From Chitinophagales bacterium (GTDB lineage: Bacteria > Bacteroidota > Bacteroidia > Chitinophagales > Saprospiraceae), in assembly GCA_013298845.1 (NCBI GenBank), contig JAAFJN010000008.1, positions 1-64,000 on the forward strand: a DNA stretch of 64,000 nucleotides, read 5' to 3'. Of this stretch, positions 52,869 to 61,305 are shown in pieces. The first letter of the stretch is position 1. Every line of letters starts with the position of its first letter. The position numbers and the translations under genes were made by a program. The notes beneath the pieces were generated by a model. The model searched no databases. It was not told the DNA's origin and saw nothing but the letters and a program-made list of their open reading frames with translations.

Positions 52869-53774
52869 ATGAAACCCATAACGCATTTAAAAAGCATTTC
52901 TGACATCAACCGCTTTGTGCAAAGTACCACCAAACACCCGCTGGTATCGGTGGTGGACTTTGGCAAAGTGGACGAATACCTGGAAGAAGGCACGCGCATC
53001 AGCGCCGATTTTTATTCCATGATGTTCAAAAACTACTGCACCAACCACCTGAAATACGGTCGGCAATCCCTCGATTTTCAGGATGGCAGTTTGATTTGTA
53101 TCGCGCCCAAACAAGTGCTCGAAATGGACCGGGAAATTGAAAAGAAAAATGACATGATGGGTTGGGGTTTGTTTTTTCACCCGGATCTGCTGCGCGGCAC
53201 TTCGTTGGGTAACAAAATGAGTGAATACACTTTTTTTTCTTACGAAACGTCGGAAGCGCTGCATTTGTCCGAAAAAGAAAAACAAAACCTGTTTGACTGC
53301 GTGCAAAAAATTGAATCCGAATTGCAGGAGAACATTGACAAACACAGCCAAACGCTGATTGTTTCCAACATCGAACTCCTGCTCAATTATTGCGCCCGCT
53401 ACTACGGCCGCCAGTTTATTACACGAAAAAACAGCAATGTCAACGCGGTATTGCAGGTGGAAAAATGGTTAAAAGATTATTTTTTAACCGAAAAAATCAA
53501 AGTATCGGGTTTACCCACCGTCAAATACCTGGCCGATCAGGTGCATTTGTCGCCCAGTTATTTGAGCGATTTGCTCAAAAAAGAAACGGGAATGACGGCC
53601 CAAGACCTGATTCATTACCACCTCATCGAAACCGCCAAAAACATTTTGCTCCACACGGACCATTCCGTTGGCGAAATTGCCTATTCGTTGGGATTTGAAT
53701 ACCCGCAGTATTTTAGCAAACTTTTTAAACAAAAAACGGGCAAAACGCCGGTGGAATATCGCAACCAAAATTAA
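52869..53774 (+). CDS. AraC-family transcriptional regulator
   Basis: A 301-residue regulator. The N-terminal part (about 1-180) is a cupin-like effector domain (VVDFGKVDEYLEEGTRI, GRQSLDFQDGSLICIAPKQV). The C-terminal two helix-turn-helices (about 205-300) show VKYLADQVHLSPSYLSDLLKKETG and VGEIAYSLGFEYPQYFSKLFKQKTGKTPVEYR, the AraC/XylS consensus. It likely controls itself and/or the neighbouring SDR; the effector is unknown. It converges with the delta-60 gene with 6 bases between stops. Confidence 0.92.
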   Translation: MKPITHLKSISDINRFVQSTTKHPLVSVVDFGKVDEYLEEGTRISADFYSMMFKNYCTNHLKYGRQSLDFQDGSLICIAPKQVLEMDREIEKKNDMMGWGLFFHPDLLRGTSLGNKMSEYTFFSYETSEALHLSEKEKQNLFDCVQKIESELQENIDKHSQTLIVSNIELLLNYCARYYGRQFITRKNSNVNAVLQVEKWLKDYFLTEKIKVSGLPTVKYLADQVHLSPSYLSDLLKKETGMTAQDLIHYHLIETAKNILLHTDHSVGEIAYSLGFEYPQYFSKLFKQKTGKTPVEYRNQN

Positions 53775-53780
53775 CCCAAA

Positions 53781-55343
53781 TTACTCCTCCACCACCAACC
53801 CCAACCCAAAAACCCGCTGCCCCAACAACGCCACTCGGTACCCACCCGGGGCCGTGCCTTCCGGCCAGCGCAAAGGCAACTGGTGGTACCCCGTTGACAG
53901 CGGGCCGGTCTCCCACTGCCCGATGCATTGCCCCTGTGCGTTGTACATCCGAACGAGGAACGCGTCGGGTTGCGCGAGTGTAAGGGCGAGGATGGCTTGG
54001 GTTCGCGCCGGATTGGGGTAAATCTGCGCCGCCGGGGTATAGGCATTGACCGATGCCGCCGACACCACCGCTCCCTGTTCGTATTGGGCCAATAACACGT
54101 CGTAACTGCCAAAACTGCCCGTTTGTCCGGCTACAATGAGTTTGCCGTTGCGCACCGCCAAGGCCAGTGCGCGATCCTGCTGGGCGTTACCCGCGTCGGT
54201 GAAAACGCGGCCGTTGTTGCCAAAATCCGGGTCGGGAAGGCCGTCGCTGCCGTAACGGAACACCGCCACGTCTTCCTGGTTACCGCTGGAACTGCCCGCC
54301 ACGATGATTTTGCCGTCGGTTTGCACGTGCACCGCGAAACCGTAGTCGCCCAGTGAACTAATATCTTCGAGCAGGATACCATCGCCGCTGAACGCATTGT
54401 CCGGCGTGCCGTTGGGGAGGTAACGAACCACCGCCAAATCGCTGATGGTGGCGGAATTGGATTGTCCCGCTACCACTAATTTGCCATCGGATTGAAGCGC
54501 GAGGGCGTAGGCTGCATCCGAGAGGGTTCCGATGGGGGTACGTATTTTTCCGGCGTCGCCAAAGGTGTTGTCGAGGGCACCGGCGGGTGTAAATTTCGCC
54601 ACGGCAAATGCGCCCGTGTTGCTGGTGGACGTTTCGCCCGCCGCCGCTATGCTGCCGTTGGGGTACAGCGCAATGGCATTGATACTTTCATTTTCGTTAA
54701 ACAGGTCAACGCGCACTTTGCCATTGGTCCCGAAACTGTTGTCGAGGGTCCCGTTGGACAGCAGGCGTACCAACGCAAAATCGCTGGTGGAGCCGTTGTA
54801 CGACCGACCGGCCAACACCATTTTGCCATCGGGTTGCAGGATCATGGCGAGGCAAAAATCCGTGGAGCCAAAGTCAACGATAACCGCCCCGGAAGTGCCA
54901 AAACCCGGATCGGGTGCGCCATTGGCCAGGTAGCGGGCCACGGCAAAATTAAATCCGCCGGAAGTGCCCAGGGTGTAACCGGCAACCACAATTTTGCCGT
55001 CGGGTTGTACCGCCACGGCCCGGCCTTCGTCGTCGCTGGAACCAAAATCGGTGGTGACTTGGCCATTGGTGCCAAAACTGAGGTCCGGCGTACCGTTACT
55101 CAGGTAGCGCATCAGCAAAAAATCGGACTGATTGTTGGTGTTGACATAGGTATTACCCGCCACCACAATGTTGGCATCGGGTTGTACTGCCACCGCAAAA
55201 GCCTGATCGTTGCCGTTACCCGCCGAGGTTATAACAATGCCGTTGTTGCCAAAATTGGGATCCAGCGCACCGGGCATCTGCGCGGCGGCGGTTACGACCG
55301 ACAGACCCGCGCATAAAAAGGGAAACAAGTGTTTTTTAGTCAT
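53781..55343 (-). CDS. T9SS type A cargo protein with delta-60 repeats
   Basis: A 520-residue exported protein from the ATG at 55343 (MTKKHLFPFLCAGLSVVTAAAQ). About nine delta-60-type repeats, each with a VQPDGKIVVAGYT/YLSNGTPDLSFGTNG pattern, occupy about 30-430. The C-terminus is a type A sorting domain (IYPNPARTQAILALTL, GTAPGGYRVALLGQRVFGLG). Delta-60 proteins are seen in many secretomes; their ligand is unknown. The gene begins one base after the stop of the upstream cargo gene, forming a two-gene operon. Confidence 0.85.
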   Translation of the reverse strand: MTKKHLFPFLCAGLSVVTAAAQMPGALDPNFGNNGIVITSAGNGNDQAFAVAVQPDANIVVAGNTYVNTNNQSDFLLMRYLSNGTPDLSFGTNGQVTTDFGSSDDEGRAVAVQPDGKIVVAGYTLGTSGGFNFAVARYLANGAPDPGFGTSGAVIVDFGSTDFCLAMILQPDGKMVLAGRSYNGSTSDFALVRLLSNGTLDNSFGTNGKVRVDLFNENESINAIALYPNGSIAAAGETSTSNTGAFAVAKFTPAGALDNTFGDAGKIRTPIGTLSDAAYALALQSDGKLVVAGQSNSATISDLAVVRYLPNGTPDNAFSGDGILLEDISSLGDYGFAVHVQTDGKIIVAGSSSGNQEDVAVFRYGSDGLPDPDFGNNGRVFTDAGNAQQDRALALAVRNGKLIVAGQTGSFGSYDVLLAQYEQGAVVSAASVNAYTPAAQIYPNPARTQAILALTLAQPDAFLVRMYNAQGQCIGQWETGPLSTGYHQLPLRWPEGTAPGGYRVALLGQRVFGLGLVVEE

Positions 55344-55344
55344 T

Positions 55345-58149
55345 TTATTGGAATTTAAGCATTTTTTGATAAAAAACCGGCGCACCATCGGCCAGTACTT
55401 CCACCGTGTACATCCCCGTCGGCAGCGCCGAAAAATCAACGGAGGGCTGACCCGGAAGCAGCGGAAGGCTGGTGACTACGCCCTGCGCCGAACAAATGCG
55501 CAACTGCAAAAATGCCTCCGTTTCCCAGTTATTCCAGTTGATGCGCAATTGGCCATCGGTGGGATTAGGGAAAAATTGCACCTGCTCTTTGGTGGTCCAC
55601 GACACCGCCCGAACGGCCGAATACGCCACGCTGCCATCCAAATCTACCAGTGCCAGCCGATAATAAACGACGTTGGGGGTATGCAGGTCGGCGCAATTAT
55701 CGGCAAAGGAATAGGTCGAATGATCGCCTTTTCCGGCTATATCACCGCGCGGTTCCCAGTTGATAGCATCGGTGCTGCGTTCAACGGTGTAATGACTGAA
55801 CCGTTGTTCAATTTCCGTTTGCCAATGCAATTCGACCCATTCATCGTCCTGCTTTTTCGCCGTAAAATCCGTTAAGGTAACGGGCAGCGCAACCTCCTGA
55901 ATATTCAGTTGAAAATTGAACCACTGGTGGTACAATGACCGGGAGGATACGACCAGATAATAGGTCTGATTGGCCACGACATTGGCGTTGTTGACCTGTA
56001 AAGGCGCATTGGTAGCGGCATTGCTGATCAGGCTACCGAGGCAGGTGGCTCCGGGTGCGTTGGGGCAATTATTAAGAAGAAACAAGGCATGCCCGTAAGT
56101 AGTCGTACCCGCCGGAACACCGGTGTTGGTCAGGGTAATATTTACCGTAGCGTTCGCCGCCAGCGTCAGTTCAAAAACGTAGTCGTTGCCGTTCATCCAA
56201 AGGGAAGTACAGGCATCGGCATTGGTGTAGGTATTGGGCAGCCCGTTCGTCGTTGCGTTGATAGAATAAGGCAGACTGACGATGCGGCGCGGGTCGGCAC
56301 AGGTACCACAGGCACCTTCATCCACGGCGGCATCGCAATCGTTGCTGATACCGTCGCATAGTTCGGGTGCGCCCGGATACACGGTGTCATCGTTGTCGTT
56401 GCAATCGGCGTCGTTGTTGACATAATTGGCCGGTGGCTGGCAGGTTTCGAGGCTGGTACTGCTGCCAAAGCCGTCTCCGTCGGCATCGAGGAAATACTCG
56501 ACCGGAAATTGCACCCCGCCGGAGATGATTTTTTTAAAAATAAACGAGCAATTATTGGTATTTTGGGTCACTTTGACGTAAAAATCGGTCAAACCACCGG
56601 CGTTGACATTGGGGGTAAATACATTGGTTGCGGCATTGTAAGTACCCGCGCTGGTACTGGCAGAGGCATCCGTGTACCAACCATTGACGGTAAAACCGGT
56701 CAGGCTGCCCAAGGTGAGCGCATCGGGCAGGGTGGCGCCGTAACAAACCGTTGTGTTGGATTTTTTTACGATAAAACGGTTATTTTGGAAACTCGTCGTG
56801 CTGGTGGGCAAAACACCGTTTTCATCGCCAATACCACCAAAATTGAGCAACAGGCCGTTGGGGAAACTATTGGAGCCGGTAGAAGCGAGTTGCAACCAGC
56901 CAAAATTGGTGAGGGTATCGTTACTGACAATCAGTTTATTATCCTGTATATCAATGATGCCGCAGGGATGGTTGATCATGGAGCCAACCGTTTTTAGCCC
57001 TTCGCCGGATGAAGTGGTGTTGACGGTGATGTGACCGTAATTCTGGTGCGTGCCTTCGTACCCGACCCGGCTGCCTTTGCTGTAGCCGTAGAGATTACTG
57101 GTGTTGCAGTTGATAACACCGGTGGCTGTGTTAATAATATCATCAAAACCAAGCAGGGCTTCAGCGGCATCTTCGATATTCAGGGTGCCGCCATTGGTCA
57201 ACAATGCAAAATCGTATTGACCACCGTGGTTAAAAAAACCGGCCCGGTTGGTGTTGGTGATATTAATCGTTGCATTGGATTCGTTGGTAAAAACATCCAG
57301 GTTTTCGATGCCTTCGTAAGAGCAGTTGGTCACACTCAAGGAGGCGCCGGAGCGGTTATAAAATATACCTTTATTGGTAATACCCGGTTCCTGATTACTA
57401 TTCAAAAGGTTGGTTAACTGAATCACACCGGCGTTGTCAAACACGTGATTTAAGGTCGCTTGTGGTTCATCATCATCGTTGTAAATGCCCGCATCACAAT
57501 TCGAAATTTGAATCCAGGCATCAAACCGGTTGTAAAAGGTACACAATACATTGGACGGCGACGAGGGACCGTTGTAAATGCCACAAAACGCCATATTACT
57601 CATCGTAATCAGGGCTTCGGACTGGTTATCAAAAGTGCCTTGTTCGTTTTGGATCCCAATATTACAATTATTGATGTTGATGGTCGCGTAATTGGTAGCA
57701 TTGGCCCGGTTCAAAATCCCTTTTTGCGTGTTGGAATTATTGCCGTTGAGTTGCAGGGTACCGCGATTAATCAGCGTGTTCCAATTAATAATCAGGTCGT
57801 TTCCCGATACCGGAGAAATGGTTAACATGCCACCCGGTTTTATTTCCCAAGTGCCGAAATTCTTACAATAACTGAACTGCGCAGTACCATAAATATTCAG
57901 CATGGGTTGAATACCGGTTGTGCCCATATTGATCACCCGCCCCAATGCCTGATAACCCGCCGGAATGGTGACCGTAATGCCATTGGTGTAAATGTTTACA
58001 TCGTCGGCGGCAGTGGGCAGGGTGCCGGTGTTCCAGTTGGTGGCAACATCCCAGTTGCCAGTGCCACCAATCCAGTGAATAACGGCCGAATGGGCCTGAA
58101 AAAAAGCAAGCAGGCCAAAGGCCAGGGATAATAGTTTAGGGTTCATCAT
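55345..58149 (-). CDS. T9SS type A cargo protein with parallel-beta-helix-like region and MopE-type metal-binding motif
   Basis: A 934-residue exported protein. The signal peptide is followed by the AVIHWIGGTGNWDVATNWNTG module found in secreted adhesin-like proteins, then a long region of N/T/G-rich short repeats resembling right-handed beta-helices (about 60-480). At about 560-620 lies a MopE-like calcium/metal-binding segment (FLDADGDGFGSS, DADCNDNDDTVYPGAPELCDG). A further beta-sandwich and a C-terminal type A sorting domain (VQFFPNPTDGQLRINW) follow. It probably ends up at the cell surface. It starts at ATG 58149 and is followed by the delta-60 gene. Confidence 0.82.
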   Translation of the reverse strand: MMNPKLLSLAFGLLAFFQAHSAVIHWIGGTGNWDVATNWNTGTLPTAADDVNIYTNGITVTIPAGYQALGRVINMGTTGIQPMLNIYGTAQFSYCKNFGTWEIKPGGMLTISPVSGNDLIINWNTLINRGTLQLNGNNSNTQKGILNRANATNYATININNCNIGIQNEQGTFDNQSEALITMSNMAFCGIYNGPSSPSNVLCTFYNRFDAWIQISNCDAGIYNDDDEPQATLNHVFDNAGVIQLTNLLNSNQEPGITNKGIFYNRSGASLSVTNCSYEGIENLDVFTNESNATINITNTNRAGFFNHGGQYDFALLTNGGTLNIEDAAEALLGFDDIINTATGVINCNTSNLYGYSKGSRVGYEGTHQNYGHITVNTTSSGEGLKTVGSMINHPCGIIDIQDNKLIVSNDTLTNFGWLQLASTGSNSFPNGLLLNFGGIGDENGVLPTSTTSFQNNRFIVKKSNTTVCYGATLPDALTLGSLTGFTVNGWYTDASASTSAGTYNAATNVFTPNVNAGGLTDFYVKVTQNTNNCSFIFKKIISGGVQFPVEYFLDADGDGFGSSTSLETCQPPANYVNNDADCNDNDDTVYPGAPELCDGISNDCDAAVDEGACGTCADPRRIVSLPYSINATTNGLPNTYTNADACTSLWMNGNDYVFELTLAANATVNITLTNTGVPAGTTTYGHALFLLNNCPNAPGATCLGSLISNAATNAPLQVNNANVVANQTYYLVVSSRSLYHQWFNFQLNIQEVALPVTLTDFTAKKQDDEWVELHWQTEIEQRFSHYTVERSTDAINWEPRGDIAGKGDHSTYSFADNCADLHTPNVVYYRLALVDLDGSVAYSAVRAVSWTTKEQVQFFPNPTDGQLRINWNNWETEAFLQLRICSAQGVVTSLPLLPGQPSVDFSALPTGMYTVEVLADGAPVFYQKMLKFQ

Positions 58150-58186
58150 GGTTGAAACAAAAGCAGTAATCGGATAAAAAATCGCT

Positions 58187-58224
58187 CAACACCCCGCGAG
58201 GTGGGGTGCCTCGGCAGGGTGTTG
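58187..58224. repeat. bulged hairpin in the leader region of the MopE-type gene
   Basis: CAACACCC ... CGAGG (58187-58201) pairs with CCTCG ... GGGTGTTG (58209-58224) as an 8-bp plus 5-bp stem with an internal bulge. It lies between the upstream lipoprotein gene stop and the next start, so it may end the lipoprotein transcript. Confidence 0.5.
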
Positions 58225-58240
58225 GCGTGTTAAGGGGTAG

Positions 58241-58702
58241 TTAGCGGAACAAAACGTCAAATTTGCCGCCGGTAATGGTTTTTTTCTTCGTTTCGTCGTC
58301 GCTGTTGTACGGCGTAAATTCAAAACTGCCCTTGACGTGGGTATCGTCAATTTCGTCGATGGTAATGGTGCCGGTTCCTTGTCCCCAAAGGGTCGAATAC
58401 GTGCCGCCGGAAGGGTCAATGTAATAGCCGTTTCGGTCGCTACTGTCCATTTTGTACGTGCCGGGGGTTGCAGTCAACGGCAAGGACATGTACATCAAAT
58501 TGACGCTGGAATTGCCGTTAATATCCGCTACGCCGTAAATCGTGAAGTAAGAACTGAAGTTGAAAGCGTAAGCGCCCAGGCCCTCCACTTTAAAATCAGT
58601 TCCGTCAATGTTGCAAGAGAATGAAGAACCGCCGTCGTCGCTTTTTTTGCAAGATGGCGCTAAAAGTGTAAGCGCAAGAAGTAAAAACAGTACTTTTTTC
58701 AT
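58241..58702 (-). CDS. small DUF6252-like lipoprotein
   Basis: A 153-residue lipoprotein (MKKVLFLLLALTLLAPSC, Cys18). The mature part has alternating beta strands: FKVEGLGAYAFNFSSYFTIYGV, MDSSDRNGYYIDPSG, GTGTITIDEIDDTHVKGSFEFT and a terminal GGKFDVLF, which resembles DUF6252-type proteins of Bacteroidota. Function unknown. Its promoter (TAATTTTG, 58747-58740) abuts the 24-bp palindrome. Confidence 0.7.
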   Translation of the reverse strand: MKKVLFLLLALTLLAPSCKKSDDGGSSFSCNIDGTDFKVEGLGAYAFNFSSYFTIYGVADINGNSSVNLMYMSLPLTATPGTYKMDSSDRNGYYIDPSGGTYSTLWGQGTGTITIDEIDDTHVKGSFEFTPYNSDDETKKKTITGGKFDVLFR

Positions 58703-58739
58703 GGTTGTAATCGCATGTTAATGGTTAAAAATGATGGGG

Positions 58740-58770
58740 CAAAATTAGGGGCAGGCGCAAGGGCTGCACA
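58740..58770 (-). promoter_or_regulatory. promoter of the lipoprotein gene
   Basis: Minus strand: TGTG (58770-58767), 19-base spacer, TAATTTTG (58747-58740). The -33 element TGTG is the outer end of the palindrome. Confidence 0.45.
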
Positions 58771-58824
58771 TCACCCGTCGGGGTGATTTTGGCGGTTTGG
58801 AAAATCACCCCGACGGGTGATGTG
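58767..58824. repeat. perfect 24-bp inverted repeat between divergent genes
   Basis: Left arm 58767-58790 and right arm 58801-58824 are perfectly complementary over 24 bases (core ATCACCCGTCGGGGTGAT), separated by a 10-base loop. It cannot be a terminator for either neighbour because both genes point away from it. Confidence 0.8.
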
Positions 58825-58851
58825 TACGTTTCTTGAATTGTTATACCTTTG
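58821..58851 (+). promoter_or_regulatory. promoter of the TPR histidine kinase gene
   Basis: TGTG (58821-58824), 19-base spacer, TACCTTTG (58844-58851); the ATG is 9 bases further. The -33 element is the right end of the palindrome. Confidence 0.55.
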
Positions 58852-58860
58852 GCTATTGAT

Positions 58861-60687
58861 ATGAAATTTGTCCAAATAGCCTTTTTTTGCTTGTTTTGCC
58901 TCGGTTGGACGGCGTTGCCGGCCCAAACCGACAGTCTGCTGGCCCTGGCCCGCACGGCACCCAACGATAGTGTTCGCCTCATTCACCTCGGCGAAGCGTT
59001 TAAACAAACGTTGTTTAACGACCCGGAACAGGGCTTGGTCATCGCGCAGGATTTTTTGCAGGTGGCCCAACGCAGCCAGGCCAAAGCCGATATTGCGATG
59101 GGGTACAATTTCATCGGGATGGGCCATTACGTGTTGGGGCGTTACGACCGCGCTACCACTTTTTACCTGCAATCCATGCACCAGGCGGAGGTCAACGCCG
59201 ATTCGCAATACGCCGCCATTGTGCTCAACAATATCGCCGCCTGTTACGAAGCGGGCAAACAACCCGACGAAGCCATTCGGTACTTTGACGAAGCCCTGCG
59301 GCGGTTTCAGCGGCTTGGCGACCAAAGTTGGGTGGCCAAGGTATCGCACAACCTGGCCCAGCAACAGTTGATCAAAAAAGACCTCGAAGGGGCTTTGCGC
59401 AATTACCAATTGGCACACCGGGCTTTTTTGGATTTAAAAGATACCCACCACGCGGGTTTGGCCCGCACGGGATTTGGCAATTATTTTTTTGAAAAAAAAC
59501 AATACGTCGCCGCGCTGGGCCATTACCAGGCCGCGCTGCCCATGCTCGACCGCCAATACGACCCCGCCGCTTACGTCGTTCAGTTGCAAAATATCACCAA
59601 TACCCTCACCCGCCTTGGCCGTTACCCCGAAGCCGAACGCCTGCTGAACGAGGCCATGCCCATTGTGCGCGAATGCAAAGCACTGGAGCAGGAAGTGAGC
59701 CTCAGTAAAGTGGCCGTGGAATTGTACCGGCAAAAAGGCGACGTAAAAAAGGCGTTTGAATGGCAGGATCGCTACATTGTTTTGTCGGATAGTTTGTTCG
59801 ATCAGGAAAAAGCCCAAGCCCTGCAAGATGCGGTGAAAAAGTACGAACTGGACCAAAAAGAGCAACAAATTACCCTGCTCAATACCGAAAATCAGGTAAA
59901 AGACCTGCGCCTGCAAAGCGCCCGCCGACAACAACTGGCCCTGCTGCTGGGCCTTGTGCTGGCCGCTTTGCTGGGCTTGGGTGGTTGGTACCTGTTGCGG
60001 CTCAAACAGCGCAGCCACCGGCAATTGACCGAAAAAAATAACCAGATCAGCGCGGCATTGGCCGAAAAAGACCTGTTGTTGCGCGAAATTCACCACCGAG
60101 TAAAAAATAATTTGCAGGTCATTTCGTCGCTGCTCAAATTACAAAGCCAGCATTTATCGGACCAGGAAGCCCTCGATGCCCTTACCGAGGGCCGCAACCG
60201 GGTACAGAGCATGGCGCTCATTCACCAAAACCTGTACCAACAAGAGCAACTCACCACCATCGAAGCGGCCGGATACGTGCAAAAACTCGCCGATGTATTG
60301 TTTCGGTCGTACAATATTCAGCCGGGCAAAGTGCACATTCAGTACGAAACCGATTCCATTTTGCTGGATGTGGATACCGCCGTGCCCATTGGCCTGATTT
60401 TAAACGAATTGATCAGCAACGCCCTGAAATACGCCTTTGATGCCCCTAAGCCCGGTTTGCTGCACATTCGCCTCCGGCGCAACGGCCCTAATGCCCTGCT
60501 GCTGGCGGTACAAGACAACGGCCCGGGCATTGATCCGGCCTTGTTCGACCTTGACAAACCGTCCGCGTCGTTTGGGCTTCGGTTGGTGCGCCTGCTGGCC
60601 GACAAACTGGAAGCCCATATTTCGGTGCGCAACGACAACGGTGCCTGCATTGAACTGGACATTCGCCAATACAAAACCATTCACTAA
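58861..60687 (+). CDS. TPR-repeat sensor histidine kinase (HisKA_2 type)
   Basis: A 608-residue kinase from the ATG at 58861 (MKFVQIAFFCLFCLGWTALPAQ, signal peptide). About eight TPR-like repeats (about 30-300; IAMGYNFIGMGHYVLGRYD, AAIVLNNIAACYEAGKQPDEAIRYF) form an extracytoplasmic sensor, followed by a coiled coil, one transmembrane helix (LALLLGLVLAALLGLGGWYLL, about 360-382) and the HisKA_2 kinase with the phosphoacceptor near residue 410 (LLREIHHRVKNNLQVIS). The ATP-binding motifs include LILNELISNALKYAF and DNGPGID. This is the classic Bacteroidota TPR/HisKA_2 layout. The paired response regulator gene begins 3 bases after the stop. Confidence 0.9.
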   Translation: MKFVQIAFFCLFCLGWTALPAQTDSLLALARTAPNDSVRLIHLGEAFKQTLFNDPEQGLVIAQDFLQVAQRSQAKADIAMGYNFIGMGHYVLGRYDRATTFYLQSMHQAEVNADSQYAAIVLNNIAACYEAGKQPDEAIRYFDEALRRFQRLGDQSWVAKVSHNLAQQQLIKKDLEGALRNYQLAHRAFLDLKDTHHAGLARTGFGNYFFEKKQYVAALGHYQAALPMLDRQYDPAAYVVQLQNITNTLTRLGRYPEAERLLNEAMPIVRECKALEQEVSLSKVAVELYRQKGDVKKAFEWQDRYIVLSDSLFDQEKAQALQDAVKKYELDQKEQQITLLNTENQVKDLRLQSARRQQLALLLGLVLAALLGLGGWYLLRLKQRSHRQLTEKNNQISAALAEKDLLLREIHHRVKNNLQVISSLLKLQSQHLSDQEALDALTEGRNRVQSMALIHQNLYQQEQLTTIEAAGYVQKLADVLFRSYNIQPGKVHIQYETDSILLDVDTAVPIGLILNELISNALKYAFDAPKPGLLHIRLRRNGPNALLLAVQDNGPGIDPALFDLDKPSASFGLRLVRLLADKLEAHISVRNDNGACIELDIRQYKTIH

Positions 60688-60690
60688 CCC

Positions 60691-61299
60691 ATGAGCCATA
60701 TCCGCGTATTGATTGTGGAAGACGAGCCGTTGGTGGCGCACGATATTGCGTCTACCCTCAGCGGCATTAATTACGAGGTGAGCGGCATTGCTTACACGGT
60801 AGCCAAAGCCCGCCACCAATTGGCCACCAACCTGCCCGATATTGTGCTCCTCGATATTCACCTCGGCACCGACACCGACGGCATTGTGCTGGCTGAACTG
60901 ATTCGACAACAGTACCAAATTCCGTTCGTGTACCTCACCGCTTACGCCGACGCGGGCACCCTCGAACGGGCCAAACGCACCTTACCGATGGGGTATTTGG
61001 TAAAACCCTACGACGAACGCGACCTGTTTGCCACCCTCGAAATTGCGCTGTATAATTTTGGACAATTACAAGGCCCCGTGCATTTCGACCTCGAACAGTT
61101 TAACGCCAACCGCGTGGGCAAACTCACTCCCCGCGAATTTGAAATTTTGCAAGACCTGTACGAAGGAAAAACCAGTCAGCAACTTTGTGATAAGTATTTT
61201 ATCAGCCTGAATACGGTAAAAACCCACATCAAACACCTGTACGAAAAACTCAACGTGCAGTCGCGCGCCGAATTGATGGTGTTGGTGCGGGGTCGGTGA
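60691..61299 (+). CDS. LuxR-type response regulator
   Basis: A 202-residue regulator, REC (about 1-120) plus LuxR HTH (about 135-200). Phosphoacceptor Asp55 (VLLDIHLGTDTDG) and Lys105 (YLVKPYD) are present. The HTH shows LTPREFEILQDLYEGKTSQQL and FISLNTVKTHIKHLYEKLNV. The 3-base spacing from the kinase makes a coupled pair. It is a good candidate to bind the 24-bp palindrome upstream of the kinase gene. Confidence 0.92.
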   Translation: MSHIRVLIVEDEPLVAHDIASTLSGINYEVSGIAYTVAKARHQLATNLPDIVLLDIHLGTDTDGIVLAELIRQQYQIPFVYLTAYADAGTLERAKRTLPMGYLVKPYDERDLFATLEIALYNFGQLQGPVHFDLEQFNANRVGKLTPREFEILQDLYEGKTSQQLCDKYFISLNTVKTHIKHLYEKLNVQSRAELMVLVRGR

Positions 61300-61305
61300 G
61301 GATGG

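Noticed and set aside
58767-58824. Considered calling the 24-bp palindrome a terminator
   Set aside because: Both flanking genes diverge from it and there is no T-run for either strand.
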